A stretch of 9,924 nucleotides of DNA from Caenibius sp964466155 (GTDB taxonomy: Bacteria; Pseudomonadota; Alphaproteobacteria; Sphingomonadales; Sphingomonadaceae), in assembly GCA_964466155.1 (NCBI GenBank), contig CAYXMY010000098.1:1-9924 (forward strand), given 5' to 3'. The position numbers and the translations under genes were made by a program. Positions 1-7,173 of this stretch are shown piece after piece (the first letter of the stretch is position 1; each line of letters opens with the position of its first letter). The notes below the pieces were generated by a model. That model did not search any database, had not been told where the DNA came from, and saw only the letters and a list, made by a program, of their open reading frames with translations.

Positions 1-996
1 TTCGAGCGCGGCGACCAGAGGCTGCGAATCGGCCAGCGGGCGAAGTGCGATGGCCAGTTGCGCGCAATTCCATGACAGCGCTTCCACTTGCCGCCCGAAG
101 GCATAGAGGCCGGAATGATCGAAATAGGCGGCGGTGAAGCCCATTTCCCACTGCGGCAGCCAGCGCCAGGGGCCGTAATCGAAACTTTCGCCCGTGATGT
201 TCATGTTGTCGGTGTTGAGGACGCCGTGGACGAACCCGGCGCTCACATAGCTCGCCGCGAGATCGGCCAGCCGCTCCACCACCTGATGGAGCAGGATGAC
301 CGCCGGTTCATCGCGCGCCGGTGCGTCTTCCGGCGGCGGCGGGCCGGGGTATTGCGCCAGGCAGTAATCGACCAGCGCGGCCAGCAGGGCTGGTTCATCG
401 AGCGCCGCGAGCCGTTGGAAGCTGCCGATGCGGATATGGCCGTGGCTGAGGCGGGTAAGCACGGCGGAGCGGGTGGGGGAGGGTTCGTCGTTCCGCCACA
501 GGCTTTCGCCCGTTTCGATCACCGAGAAGGTCTTGCTGGTGTTGGCGCCCAGCGCTTCCAGCATTTCGGTGGCGAGGATTTCGCGCACCGCGCCTTTCAG
601 CGTCAGCCGCCCGTCGCCGCTGCGGCTGTAAGGCGTCTGGCCCGATCCCTTGGTCCCCAGATCGAGCAGGCGGCCCTGTCCATCGCGCAATTGCGCGAAC
701 AGGAATCCCCGGCCATCGCCGATATCGGGATTGAATACGCGGAACTGGTGCCCATGGTAACGCAGCGCCAGCGGTTGCGGCAGATTGTCCGGCAGCGGTT
801 CGAAACGGCCGAAATGGGCGATCCATTCGGCATCGGTCAGCCGGTCGAGGCCGATGGCCCGGTCCCACCGGCGGTTGCGGAAGCGGAGTCTGGTTTCCGG
901 AAAATCGGCGGCGGCCACGGGATCGCCCAGCCATCCTGCAATTGCGAGGATTTGCGGATCGGGCATGTATGGGGCGGCTTGCGGTTCGGCACGCAT
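1..996 (-). CDS. selO: Protein adenylyltransferase SelO (YdiU family), N-terminal part, cut by window edge
   Basis: SelO is a pseudokinase-fold enzyme that transfers AMP from ATP to Ser/Thr/Tyr side chains; in E. coli and yeast it is linked to redox homeostasis and protein glutathionylation. The window holds 332 residues of a family usually near 480-500, and the C-terminus lies beyond position 1. Visible family signatures are RYHGHQF (79-85), GTKGSGQTPYSRSGDGR (114-130), GAVREILATE (135-144), RLSHGHIRIG (182-191) and HGVLNTDNM (257-265), then FDYGPW (272-277). By spacing against Pseudomonas syringae SelO, K116 and E139 match its K113/E136 pair, and D263, N264 and D273 match D252, N253 and D262, so the catalytic set is intact. 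The start at 996 (MRAEPQAAPY) is preferred to the in-frame ATG at 966 because it resembles N-termini of related proteins. Neither start has a clear ribosome binding site. The gene is divergent from the hydrolase at 1068, with 71 bp between them. Confidence 0.93.
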   Translation of the reverse strand, partial: MRAEPQAAPYMPDPQILAIAGWLGDPVAAADFPETRLRFRNRRWDRAIGLDRLTDAEWIAHFGRFEPLPDNLPQPLALRYHGHQFRVFNPDIGDGRGFLFAQLRDGQGRLLDLGTKGSGQTPYSRSGDGRLTLKGAVREILATEMLEALGANTSKTFSVIETGESLWRNDEPSPTRSAVLTRLSHGHIRIGSFQRLAALDEPALLAALVDYCLAQYPGPPPPEDAPARDEPAVILLHQVVERLADLAASYVSAGFVHGVLNTDNMNITGESFDYGPWRWLPQWEMGFTAAYFDHSGLYAFGRQVEALSWNCAQLAIALRPLADSQPLVAALE

Positions 997-1067
997 GACG
1001 CAATAGTGGCCGGGACAGGCAGTCGGCGCAAGCCGGTCGGGACAATTTTCAGCTATGGGGCGCGCCG

Positions 1068-1952
1068 ATGGCAGGGACCACCACGCAAGGCACGAATGGA
1101 TTCGAGGATCGTTTCTGGAGTAGCCCCGATGGGCTGAAGCTCCATTTTCGGGACTATGCGGGGCCGGATGACCGTCCGCCGCTGCTGTGCCTTCCCGGTC
1201 TTACGCGCAATGCCCGCGATTTCGAGCCGGTGGCGGCACGCTTCGCGGGGGAATGGCGGATGATCTGCCCGGATATGCGGGGCCGGGGCGACAGCGACTA
1301 TGCCAAGGATAGCGAAAGCTACAATCCGCTGGCCTATGTCGCCGATGTCGAAGCGTTGCTGGCGGCGGAAGGGATCGACCGTTTCGTGGCCGTCGGCACT
1401 TCCCTGGGCGGGCTCATGACGATGTTGCTGGCGCTGGGCGGGGCGGATCGCATCGCGGCTGCAGTGCTCAACGATATCGGCCCGGCGATCGAAACCGCCG
1501 GGCTGGAGCGGATTCGGTCCTACGTCGGCCAGTTGCGCAGCTTCCCGACCTGGATGCATGCGGCCCGCGCGCTGGAGGAAGGCCAGCACGATGTCTATCC
1601 CGATTACACGATTGCGGAGTGGCTGCGGCTGGCCAAGCGGCTGATGGACTATACCGGCAGCGGGCGCATCACGTTCGATTACGATATGAAGATCGCCGAA
1701 CCGTTCCGCCAGCCGGGCGGCGAAAGCGCCAGCCCTAACATGTGGCCCGCGTTCGAAGCGCTGGCCGGGCGGCCGGTGCTCGCCATCCGGGGCGAATTGT
1801 CGGACATACTTTCGGATGCGACGCTCAAGGTCATGGCCGCGCGGCTGCCGGGGATGGAAAGCGTGACGATTGCCCACACCGGGCACGCGCCCACGCTGGA
1901 TGAGCCGGAAGCGCTGGATGCCATCGCGCGCCTCCTGGCGGGTGTCGCATGA
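1068..1952 (+). CDS. Alpha/beta hydrolase, substrate unknown
   Basis: This 294-residue protein has a complete alpha/beta-hydrolase fold. The oxyanion-hole strand and loop is LLCLPGLTRNARDF (39-52), with PDMRGRGDSD following at 68-77. The nucleophile elbow is VGTSLGG, with Ser112 as nucleophile. The acid is probably D246 in the RGELSD segment, and the catalytic His is H273 in HTGHAPTLDEP. There is no signal peptide or membrane segment, so it should be cytoplasmic. The substrate cannot be read from the sequence; esterase, C-C hydrolase and haloperoxidase-like members share these motifs. The stop codon overlaps the start of the glycosyltransferase gene (ATGA at 1949-1952), so the two are probably translationally coupled. 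Start 1068 is the first good in-frame ATG, although only a weak G-rich stretch precedes it. Confidence 0.9.
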   Translation: MAGTTTQGTNGFEDRFWSSPDGLKLHFRDYAGPDDRPPLLCLPGLTRNARDFEPVAARFAGEWRMICPDMRGRGDSDYAKDSESYNPLAYVADVEALLAAEGIDRFVAVGTSLGGLMTMLLALGGADRIAAAVLNDIGPAIETAGLERIRSYVGQLRSFPTWMHAARALEEGQHDVYPDYTIAEWLRLAKRLMDYTGSGRITFDYDMKIAEPFRQPGGESASPNMWPAFEALAGRPVLAIRGELSDILSDATLKVMAARLPGMESVTIAHTGHAPTLDEPEALDAIARLLAGVA

Positions 1953-3094
1953 GTGGAAACGGTGCGCCGTTGCGTTTTCTTCATCTCCATTCGACTTTCA
2001 ACGCGGGCGGCAAGGAATTGCGCTGTGCCCGGCTGATCAATGCCTTCGGCCCCAAGATCGCGCACGAAATCGTCTCGGCGGAGCCGCAGGCTCTCTCTGC
2101 CGCGCGGCATATCGATGGTGCCATCCGGGTTAGCTATCCGGGCCATTTCCCGTCTCTCGCCGGTATGCCGACGCCATGGCGGCTGCACCGGATCGCCAAT
2201 GCGATGCGGGGATTCGATCTCATCCTCACTTACAACTGGGGGGCGATGGATGCGGTGATGGCGCATACCATCTTCGCGCAACCGTTCGGCTTGGCGCCGC
2301 TGGTCCACCATGAAGACGGCTTCAACGCGGACGAGGTGGACAGGCTCAAGACTTCGCGCAACTGGTATCGGCGGATCGCGCTGGGCCGGGCGGAGGCGCT
2401 GGTCGTCCCGTCCGCCAATCTCGAACGCATCGCCCGCGATATCTGGTTGCAGCCTGCGGGAAAGGTCCTCCGGATCGCCAATGGCATCGCGACGCGCGAT
2501 TATATGCGCAAACCCCGCAAGGATGCGCTGCCCCGGCTGATCAAGCGCGACAAGGAATGCTGGGTCGGCACGCTGGCCGGGCTGCGCCAGGTCAAGAACC
2601 TGCCGCGCATGGTGCGCGCCTTTGCCGGGCTGCCCGATCATTGGCAACTGGTGATCCTGGGCGATGGGCCGGAGCGGGACGCCATCCGGCAGGAGGCTGC
2701 CCGCCTCAATATCGTCCACCGCGTTCATCTGCCTGGTTTCGCCGATCCGGCCAAGGCGGCGGGGCTGTTCGATATTTTCGCGCTGTCGTCAGATAGCGAA
2801 CAGTTCCCGCTTTCGCTGGTGGAAGCGATGGCGGCAGGGCTGCCCGTGGCGTCGCCCGCGGTGGGGGATGTGATGCAGATCGTGGCGGCGGACAACCGCC
2901 CCTATATCGTGCCGCCGGGCGATGAAGCGGCGCTGGCCGCCGCGCTGGCGCAACTGGCCGCCGATGCCGATCTGCGCAAGGCCGTGGGGCAGGCCAACCG
3001 GGAACGGGCGCAAAGCCGCTATGACGAAAACGCGATGATCGATGCCTATCGCGCGCTTTATGCGGAAGTCATGGGGCGGAAAACCATTCCCTGA
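1949..3094 (+). CDS. Family 4 (GT-B fold) glycosyltransferase
   Basis: This 381-residue protein is predicted to transfer a sugar from a nucleotide-sugar donor to an unidentified acceptor. The N-terminal acceptor-side domain begins RFLHLHSTFNAGGKE (9-23), with the glycine-rich loop typical of GT4. HHEDGFNADE (120-129) is, from memory, characteristic of a sphingomonad subfamily. The C-terminal donor domain starts around VGTLAGLRQVKN (206-217) and LVILGDGPERD (234-244), and the E-x7-E motif is E284 to E292 in SEQFPLSLVEAMAAGLPVA. No transmembrane helix is evident, so it is a cytoplasmic or peripheral membrane enzyme. It overlaps the hydrolase stop by 4 nt. No other polysaccharide genes (wzx, wzy, sugar synthases) are visible nearby, so the product could be a glycolipid, a lipopolysaccharide part or another glycoconjugate. 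Residues 181-200 are rich in Arg and Lys. Confidence 0.92.
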   Translation: MSGNGAPLRFLHLHSTFNAGGKELRCARLINAFGPKIAHEIVSAEPQALSAARHIDGAIRVSYPGHFPSLAGMPTPWRLHRIANAMRGFDLILTYNWGAMDAVMAHTIFAQPFGLAPLVHHEDGFNADEVDRLKTSRNWYRRIALGRAEALVVPSANLERIARDIWLQPAGKVLRIANGIATRDYMRKPRKDALPRLIKRDKECWVGTLAGLRQVKNLPRMVRAFAGLPDHWQLVILGDGPERDAIRQEAARLNIVHRVHLPGFADPAKAAGLFDIFALSSDSEQFPLSLVEAMAAGLPVASPAVGDVMQIVAADNRPYIVPPGDEAALAAALAQLAADADLRKAVGQANRERAQSRYDENAMIDAYRALYAEVMGRKTIP

Positions 3095-3105
3095 GCGTGC
3101 GTTTC

Positions 3106-3160
3106 AGCCCCGGTTAACCCGCATCGGGCTTGTTTCGCGGGGACAGCTTGCCTTTCCCCG
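3106..3160 (+). terminator. Two weak hairpins after the glycosyltransferase gene
   Basis: Just past the glycosyltransferase stop, AGCCC (3106-3110) can pair with GGGCT (3126-3130), followed by TGTTT. A second hairpin pairs CGGGGA (3138-3143) with TCCCCG (3155-3160) across an 11-base loop. Both stems are short and neither has a proper T-run, so this is at best a weak transcription terminator separating the hydrolase-glycosyltransferase unit from the yfgM-like/bamB unit. Confidence 0.3.
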
Positions 3161-3188
3161 TTGAATTGACCGCCCCATCCGCTAAACA
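3161..3188 (+). promoter_or_regulatory. Candidate sigma-70-type promoter for yfgM-like/bamB
   Basis: TTGAAT (3161-3166) and TAAACA (3183-3188) are separated by 16 bp and lie about 55 bp upstream of the GTG start at 3242. A better -35 match, TTGACC at 3166-3171, overlaps it but would leave only 11 bp to the same -10. The position in a 147-bp intergenic gap supports a promoter here; the box assignment is a guess. Confidence 0.3.
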
Positions 3189-3241
3189 GCCCGAACCGTT
3201 CCACCTGCCGTTTTCGGCACACGAAACACGAAAGCGCCCGC

Positions 3242-4045
3242 GTGGCACTCAGACTGAACCGCCCTCAATCCCGTTCCGAACAACTGGCCGAGCGCAAGGC
3301 AGCCGAAGATAACGCGTTCATCCGCGAGATCGACGAAGCCGTGCGGCAGGACTCGATGGCCAAGATGGCCAAGCAATACGGTATTCCCGTGCTTTCGGCG
3401 ATTGTTGCCGGGCTGGTCGGTTTCGGCGGCTATCTCTTCTGGCACGAACGCCAGCAGAGCGGGCTCGAAACCAGATCGGAAGAACTGGTGCGGGCAATCG
3501 ATACGCTGGGCGCCGGGCATCCCCAAAATGCCGATCAACAGCTTGCCAAGCTGATCGGCGGTTCAGGGGATGGAACGAAGGCATCGGCCAACCTGTTGCG
3601 CGCGGGGATCGCGATGGAACAGGGGCGCAAGGCCGATGCGATCAAGCTTTACGATGCGGTTGCCGCCGACAGCGGCGTGCCCGCGCCTTATCGCGATCTG
3701 GCGACGATCCGCTCTGTGGCGGCGAATTTCGACGCGATGAAGCCAGACGATGTGATCGCCCGGCTCAAGCCGCTGGCGATACCGGGCAATCCCTGGTTCG
3801 GCAGCGCGGGCGAACTGGTCGGCGCAGCCTATCTCAAGCAGGGGCAGAACAATCTGGCCGGGCCGCTGTTCGCTTCCATCGCCAAGGATGACACCGTGCC
3901 TGAAACCGTGCGCGGCCGGGCGCGGCAACTTGCCGGGCTGCTCGGGGTCGATGCGATTGCGGATGCCGATACTTTCGTCAAAAAGGCAGGCGCGGATATG
4001 GCTGCGGCTGCTCCCTCGCCGGCTCCCGCCGCACCGGCGCAATAA
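3242..4045 (+). CDS. YfgM-like membrane-anchored TPR protein, BamB partner
   Basis: This 267-residue protein starts with GTG. It has a charged cytoplasmic N-terminus with the segment DNAFIREIDEAVRQD (23-37), typical of alphaproteobacterial YfgM-like proteins. One transmembrane helix follows (about 48-67, ending GGYLFWHE), then a periplasmic tetratricopeptide-like region (about 115-235) and an Ala/Pro-rich tail (253-267). In E. coli, YfgM is an inner-membrane protein that contacts the Sec translocon and periplasmic chaperones, and its gene is next to bamB. Here bamB follows after only 21 bp, which supports an operon and the family call. The GTG start is chosen because the conserved DNAF/REIDE segment lies upstream of the first internal ATG (residue 39). 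Its precise role in this organism is inferred from family and position. Confidence 0.85.
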   Translation: MALRLNRPQSRSEQLAERKAAEDNAFIREIDEAVRQDSMAKMAKQYGIPVLSAIVAGLVGFGGYLFWHERQQSGLETRSEELVRAIDTLGAGHPQNADQQLAKLIGGSGDGTKASANLLRAGIAMEQGRKADAIKLYDAVAADSGVPAPYRDLATIRSVAANFDAMKPDDVIARLKPLAIPGNPWFGSAGELVGAAYLKQGQNNLAGPLFASIAKDDTVPETVRGRARQLAGLLGVDAIADADTFVKKAGADMAAAAPSPAPAAPAQ

Positions 4046-4066
4046 TTCAAGAGGATTGCTTCAGGT

Positions 4067-5413
4067 ATGAAACGGATCATTGCAAGCCGCTCTCTTGCGC
4101 TTCCGCTCGCTGTGTTGCTGGCTGCCGGACTTGCCGGATGCGGTGTCGTTGGCGGGGGTAAGCCCAAGCGCCAAACTCCGACTATTGGCAATCGCGTTCC
4201 GATCCTTTCACGGATTGAAAGCGGGGCCAAGGTCGATCCGGCGTTGGCTGCCGTGCAGGTGGTTCTGCCCACCGAGGAAGTCAACGATCAGTGGGCTCAG
4301 GCCGGTGGCCCGGCTTCGAAGGCGGCCGGGCATCTCGCGCTGTCGCCCAATCCGGTGCGGGTGTGGACCGCTTCGATCCCCGGAACGAACGGCAAGCGCC
4401 GCCTTGCCGCTGCACCGGTGATCGGCAATGGCCGGCTCTATGTGATGGACACGGATTCGGTCGTTCACGCATTCGATGCGCAGACGGGCCGCCCCGTGTG
4501 GCAGCGGACGCTTGACGTTCCCGGCAATTTGCGCGCGGCAGCCTTCGGCGGCGGTGTCAGCTATGCCGAAGGGCGCATCTATGCCACCAATGGCGTGGGT
4601 GAAGTGGCGGCGCTCGACGCCAATACCGGCTCGCAGATATGGAAAGCGAAGCCCGCCGGGCCGCTGCGCGGTTCGCCGACGATTGCTTTCGGCGCCGTCT
4701 ATGTGATGACGCAGGACAACCAGATTTTCGCCGTGGATGCCAGCGACGGTTCGCCCTTGTGGCAGGAATCGGGCGCGCAGGCGCAAGCCGGGGTGTTCGG
4801 CGTGGCTGCCCCCGCAGCGGGGCAGGGTACGGTCGTCGCGGGTTATAGCACCGGCGAACTGGTCGCCTATCGCTATGAAAATGGCCGCACGCTGTGGTCC
4901 GATGCGCTGGCGCGCACTTCGATCTCCACGCAGGTCGGCACGCTGACGGACGTGGATGCCGATCCGATCATCGATGCGGGCCGGGTCTATGCCCTGGGGC
5001 AGGGCGGCCGCATGGCGGCTTACGAACTGGTCACGGGCCAGCGCCTGTGGGAACTCAGCCTTGCGGGCATTTCCACTCCGGCAGTGGCGGGGGAATGGAT
5101 TTTCACGCTGACGGACGATGCCCGCCTGCTCGCCATTCAGAAATCGAGCGGCCGTGCCCGCTGGATCACGCAATTGCGCGAATGGCGCAAGGCGAAGAAG
5201 CAGGAAGGGCAAGTCTTCTGGACGGGGCCTGTGCTCGCGGGCAACCGCCTGTGGGTCGCCAATTCGCTGGGTGAGCTTTACGCCGCCAATGTCACCGATG
5301 GCACGGCCGTCCAGTATGCGGATCTCGGGTCTTCGGTTTCGCTGCCGCCGGTGGTTGCCAATCGCACGCTCTACATCATGAACGACGACGGGAAGATCAC
5401 CGCCTACCGTTGA
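4067..5413 (+). CDS. bamB: Outer-membrane assembly lipoprotein BamB
   Basis: BamB is the WD40/PQQ-like beta-propeller lipoprotein of the BAM complex, which inserts beta-barrel proteins into the outer membrane. The 448-residue product has a lipoprotein signal peptide with lipobox LAGC (22-25); Cys25 is the lipidation site and the only cysteine I find. A linker of about 60 residues precedes the propeller. Repeated blade signatures of the form D-x-x-T/D-G-x-x-x-W appear at 137-146 (DAQTGRPVWQ), 184-193 (DANTGSQIWK) and 224-233 (DASDGSPLWQ), and degenerate versions lie near 270, 320, 359 and 408. This fits an eight-bladed propeller. A charged insertion, REWRKAKKQEGQ (371-382), lies late in the propeller. 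The mature protein should face the periplasm on the inner leaflet of the outer membrane. A GAGG ribosome binding site (4051-4054) sits about 12 bases before the ATG. It is a PQQ-repeat protein but not a dehydrogenase. Confidence 0.93.
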   Translation: MKRIIASRSLALPLAVLLAAGLAGCGVVGGGKPKRQTPTIGNRVPILSRIESGAKVDPALAAVQVVLPTEEVNDQWAQAGGPASKAAGHLALSPNPVRVWTASIPGTNGKRRLAAAPVIGNGRLYVMDTDSVVHAFDAQTGRPVWQRTLDVPGNLRAAAFGGGVSYAEGRIYATNGVGEVAALDANTGSQIWKAKPAGPLRGSPTIAFGAVYVMTQDNQIFAVDASDGSPLWQESGAQAQAGVFGVAAPAAGQGTVVAGYSTGELVAYRYENGRTLWSDALARTSISTQVGTLTDVDADPIIDAGRVYALGQGGRMAAYELVTGQRLWELSLAGISTPAVAGEWIFTLTDDARLLAIQKSSGRARWITQLREWRKAKKQEGQVFWTGPVLAGNRLWVANSLGELYAANVTDGTAVQYADLGSSVSLPPVVANRTLYIMNDDGKITAYR

Positions 5414-5442
5414 TCCCGGCGGAACGGCAACGGACTTGAGCG

Positions 5443-5478
5443 AAGGGGCGGGCATGCGTTTGGGCGTGTCCGCCCCTT
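5443..5478 (+). terminator. Strong hairpin after bamB
   Basis: AAGGGGCGG (5443-5451) pairs perfectly with CCGCCCCTT (5470-5478). The stem can extend inward by six more pairs (GCATGC with GCGTGT, two of them G-T), leaving a 6-base GTTTGG loop. It starts 30 bp after the bamB stop. No T-run follows, so it is a hairpin-only or mRNA-stabilising terminator rather than a classical intrinsic one. It marks the likely end of the yfgM-like/bamB transcript. Confidence 0.6.
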
Positions 5479-5525
5479 GCTGTACGTTACCCTCTCCTTA
5501 ACCCAAGTCGACTAGGGATCGGGCG

Positions 5526-6872
5526 ATGGACGAGCCGCAGCAGAATATTGGCGCCATGCCAAAAAGCGATGTTTCGGCGGGCGTCGGCCTGATCGGCGTT
5601 GCCGGTTTGATGGTGTGGCTGCTCATTTGCCGCAACTGGCCGGATATCGCCCCGATGTTCGGCGGCGATGGCTACCGGGGCCGGTTGAGCGGGCCTTTGG
5701 CCGCGCTGCTCGCGCTGCTGTTTTCCGGCATTCCCATGGTCCTGTGGTCGCTGTGCGTCGACAAGGTGCACCGCCGCGCCTCCACCGGGCTGGACTGGAA
5801 CAATCCGCGCCCCTTGTCGGCGGCGCTGGAAACCGCGATTGTCAAAGTGGCGGGGCTGTGGGCCACCTGGGCAGCCATTGCCGCGATTTATTGCATCGGG
5901 CGCTGGTACTGGCGAGGGGACTATCTCTTTGCCATGGAATTGCTGGGCGCGCTGATCGGCCCGATGATCCTGCTGTCCATTCCCTATGTCCTCTGGCTCG
6001 ACCGGTATATGGTCAATCCGCGCGATCATAGCTGGCATTTCGGCGCCATGCTGATCGGGCGGGAACCGTATGAGCGTGCAATGGTCTATCACCACTTGCG
6101 CGGGTGGGCGGTGAAGGGGTTCTTCATCGCCTTCATGTTCGCGATTCTGCCGGGCGGCTGGGCCGCTGCGGTCGGCGCCAGTCTCGATGAAGGGCTGAAC
6201 AACCCGGTCGCGTTCTGCATGTACCTGATCAATTTCATGTTCATGATCGACGTGCAGATCGCGATGGTCGGCTATCTGCTGACGCTCAAGCCGCTCGATG
6301 CGCAGATTCGCACGGCGAACCCGTATCTCGGCGGGTGGCTCTCTGCGCTGCTGTGCTATCCGCCGTTCCTGCTGATGAACGGCGGGAATGTGCTGGATTA
6401 CCACGTCAACACCGCGGATTGGGCCTATTGGTTGCAGGGGCATACCGCCTTGCTGTGGGTGTGGGGCGCGTTGCTGGTGTGCCTGACGGCGATCTATGCT
6501 TGGGCGACGGTGGCATTCGGCATCCGCTTTTCCAATCTCACCTATCGCGGGGTGCTGACGAACGGGCCTTATCGCCTGACCCGCCATCCGGCCTATCTTT
6601 CCAAGAACCTGTTCTGGTGGCTGGCGAGCCCGCCGTTCCTCGTCACCAGCCATTCCTTCGTCGATATGGTGCGCAACACCGTGCTTATGGCGGTTGTCAG
6701 CGGCATCTATTACTGGCGCGCCCGGACGGAAGAAAAACACCTGTTGGGTGAAGATGCCAAATATCGCGCCTATCACGCGTGGATGGGGCAAAATGCGCGG
6801 ATCACCTGTTCGCTCGGGAAACTGTTACGGCTGTTCCGGCCGCGCGGGCCGGTGGCGGAAGCCACCCCATAA
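5526..6872 (+). CDS. Polytopic membrane protein with ICMT/PEMT-like methyltransferase domain
   Basis: This 448-residue protein has roughly ten hydrophobic segments (near 16-35, 57-77, 104-125, 136-157, 197-218, 228-252, 267-285, 304-332, 361-375 and 384-397). The C-terminal 110 residues carry the isoprenylcysteine/phospholipid methyltransferase signature: GPYRLTRHPAYL (347-358), followed by paired acids and a GE-x-x-x-Y-x-x-Y segment, EEKHLLGEDAKYRAY (402-416). These form the SAM and substrate site in ICMT and PEMT families. A SAM-dependent methyl transfer to a lipid or membrane substrate is therefore likely, but the substrate is unknown; bacteria generally lack prenylated CAAX proteins, so ICMT is a fold label only. 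About 300 residues of membrane segments precede the domain, much longer than typical members of around 150-220 residues. The AGGGA at 5513-5517 supports the ATG at 5526; an in-frame ATG at 5556 is an alternative. It ends directly against the stop of the convergent ABM gene. Confidence 0.8.
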   Translation: MDEPQQNIGAMPKSDVSAGVGLIGVAGLMVWLLICRNWPDIAPMFGGDGYRGRLSGPLAALLALLFSGIPMVLWSLCVDKVHRRASTGLDWNNPRPLSAALETAIVKVAGLWATWAAIAAIYCIGRWYWRGDYLFAMELLGALIGPMILLSIPYVLWLDRYMVNPRDHSWHFGAMLIGREPYERAMVYHHLRGWAVKGFFIAFMFAILPGGWAAAVGASLDEGLNNPVAFCMYLINFMFMIDVQIAMVGYLLTLKPLDAQIRTANPYLGGWLSALLCYPPFLLMNGGNVLDYHVNTADWAYWLQGHTALLWVWGALLVCLTAIYAWATVAFGIRFSNLTYRGVLTNGPYRLTRHPAYLSKNLFWWLASPPFLVTSHSFVDMVRNTVLMAVVSGIYYWRARTEEKHLLGEDAKYRAYHAWMGQNARITCSLGKLLRLFRPRGPVAEATP

Positions 6873-7172
6873 TCAGAGCTTTTCGGCGCTTGCCACTTCG
6901 TAACGGGTGATGTCGCGGTCGGTGAGGCCGAGCGCTGCGCGTTCTTCCTGCCAGCGGCGCATATGCGGTGTGGTGAAATGCGCGGTGAGCGCTTCCCCGC
7001 TGACCCATGCTTCGCTGACCCGGATCAGCCCCGGCTCGCCAATATCCTCGGCATAGCTGTAAGCCAGGCAACCCGATTCCAGCCGCGTTTCTTTCACCAC
7101 GCGCTGCATGATCGGGCGGGCTTCGTCCAGCCGTTCGCGGGGAAGGCGAAAATGGCCGGATACGAGGATCAT
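6873..7172 (-). CDS. Small ABM-domain protein, putative quinol monooxygenase
   Basis: The product is 99 residues, the usual size of the antibiotic biosynthesis monooxygenase (ABM, dimeric alpha/beta barrel) family. It starts MILVSGHFRLPRERLDEARP, has the family segment ETRLESGCLAYSYAEDI (28-44) and continues RVSEAWVSGEALTAHFTTPHMRRW (51-74). The W in SEAW and the H in the TAHF/TPHM stretch are typical. Members oxidise quinols or small aromatics without metal or flavin, or act as dimeric regulators or haem-degrading enzymes; the substrate here is unknown. The start at 7172 is chosen because it falls one base after the gshA stop (TGA-c-ATG), which suggests translational coupling; the reading frame stays open upstream to 7226 but inside gshA. 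It is the last gene of the rsmE-gshA unit and its stop abuts the stop of the convergent membrane methyltransferase, with no room for a separate terminator. Confidence 0.82.
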   Translation of the reverse strand: MILVSGHFRLPRERLDEARPIMQRVVKETRLESGCLAYSYAEDIGEPGLIRVSEAWVSGEALTAHFTTPHMRRWQEERAALGLTDRDITRYEVASAEKL

Positions 7173-7173
7173 G

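Noticed and set aside
997..1067. Promoter boxes between selO and the hydrolase gene
   Set aside because: Only isolated fragments (TTGCGC with CACTAT on the minus strand, TATGGG on the plus) are seen, and the minus pair would place the transcript start on the ATG itself; too weak to annotate.
88..1137. Plus-strand open frame (349 codons) opposite selO
   Set aside because: The minus strand encodes SelO with intact catalytic residues; the plus frame also runs into the start of the hydrolase gene.
1053..1886. Minus-strand open frame (277 codons) opposite the hydrolase
   Set aside because: It is antisense to a complete alpha/beta-hydrolase with a catalytic triad.
1679..2728. Minus-strand open frame (349 codons) across the hydrolase/glycosyltransferase junction
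   Set aside because: It spans two well-supported plus-strand genes and has no recognisable motif.
4208..5455. Long minus-strand open frame (415 codons) opposite bamB
   Set aside because: BamB on the plus strand has a lipobox and repeated propeller motifs; the antisense translation shows none.
5487..6791. Long minus-strand open frame (434 codons) opposite the membrane methyltransferase
   Set aside because: It is the antisense shadow of a protein with clear transmembrane pattern and methyltransferase motifs; its own translation is low-complexity Arg/His/Gln/Pro-rich with no family match that I recognise.
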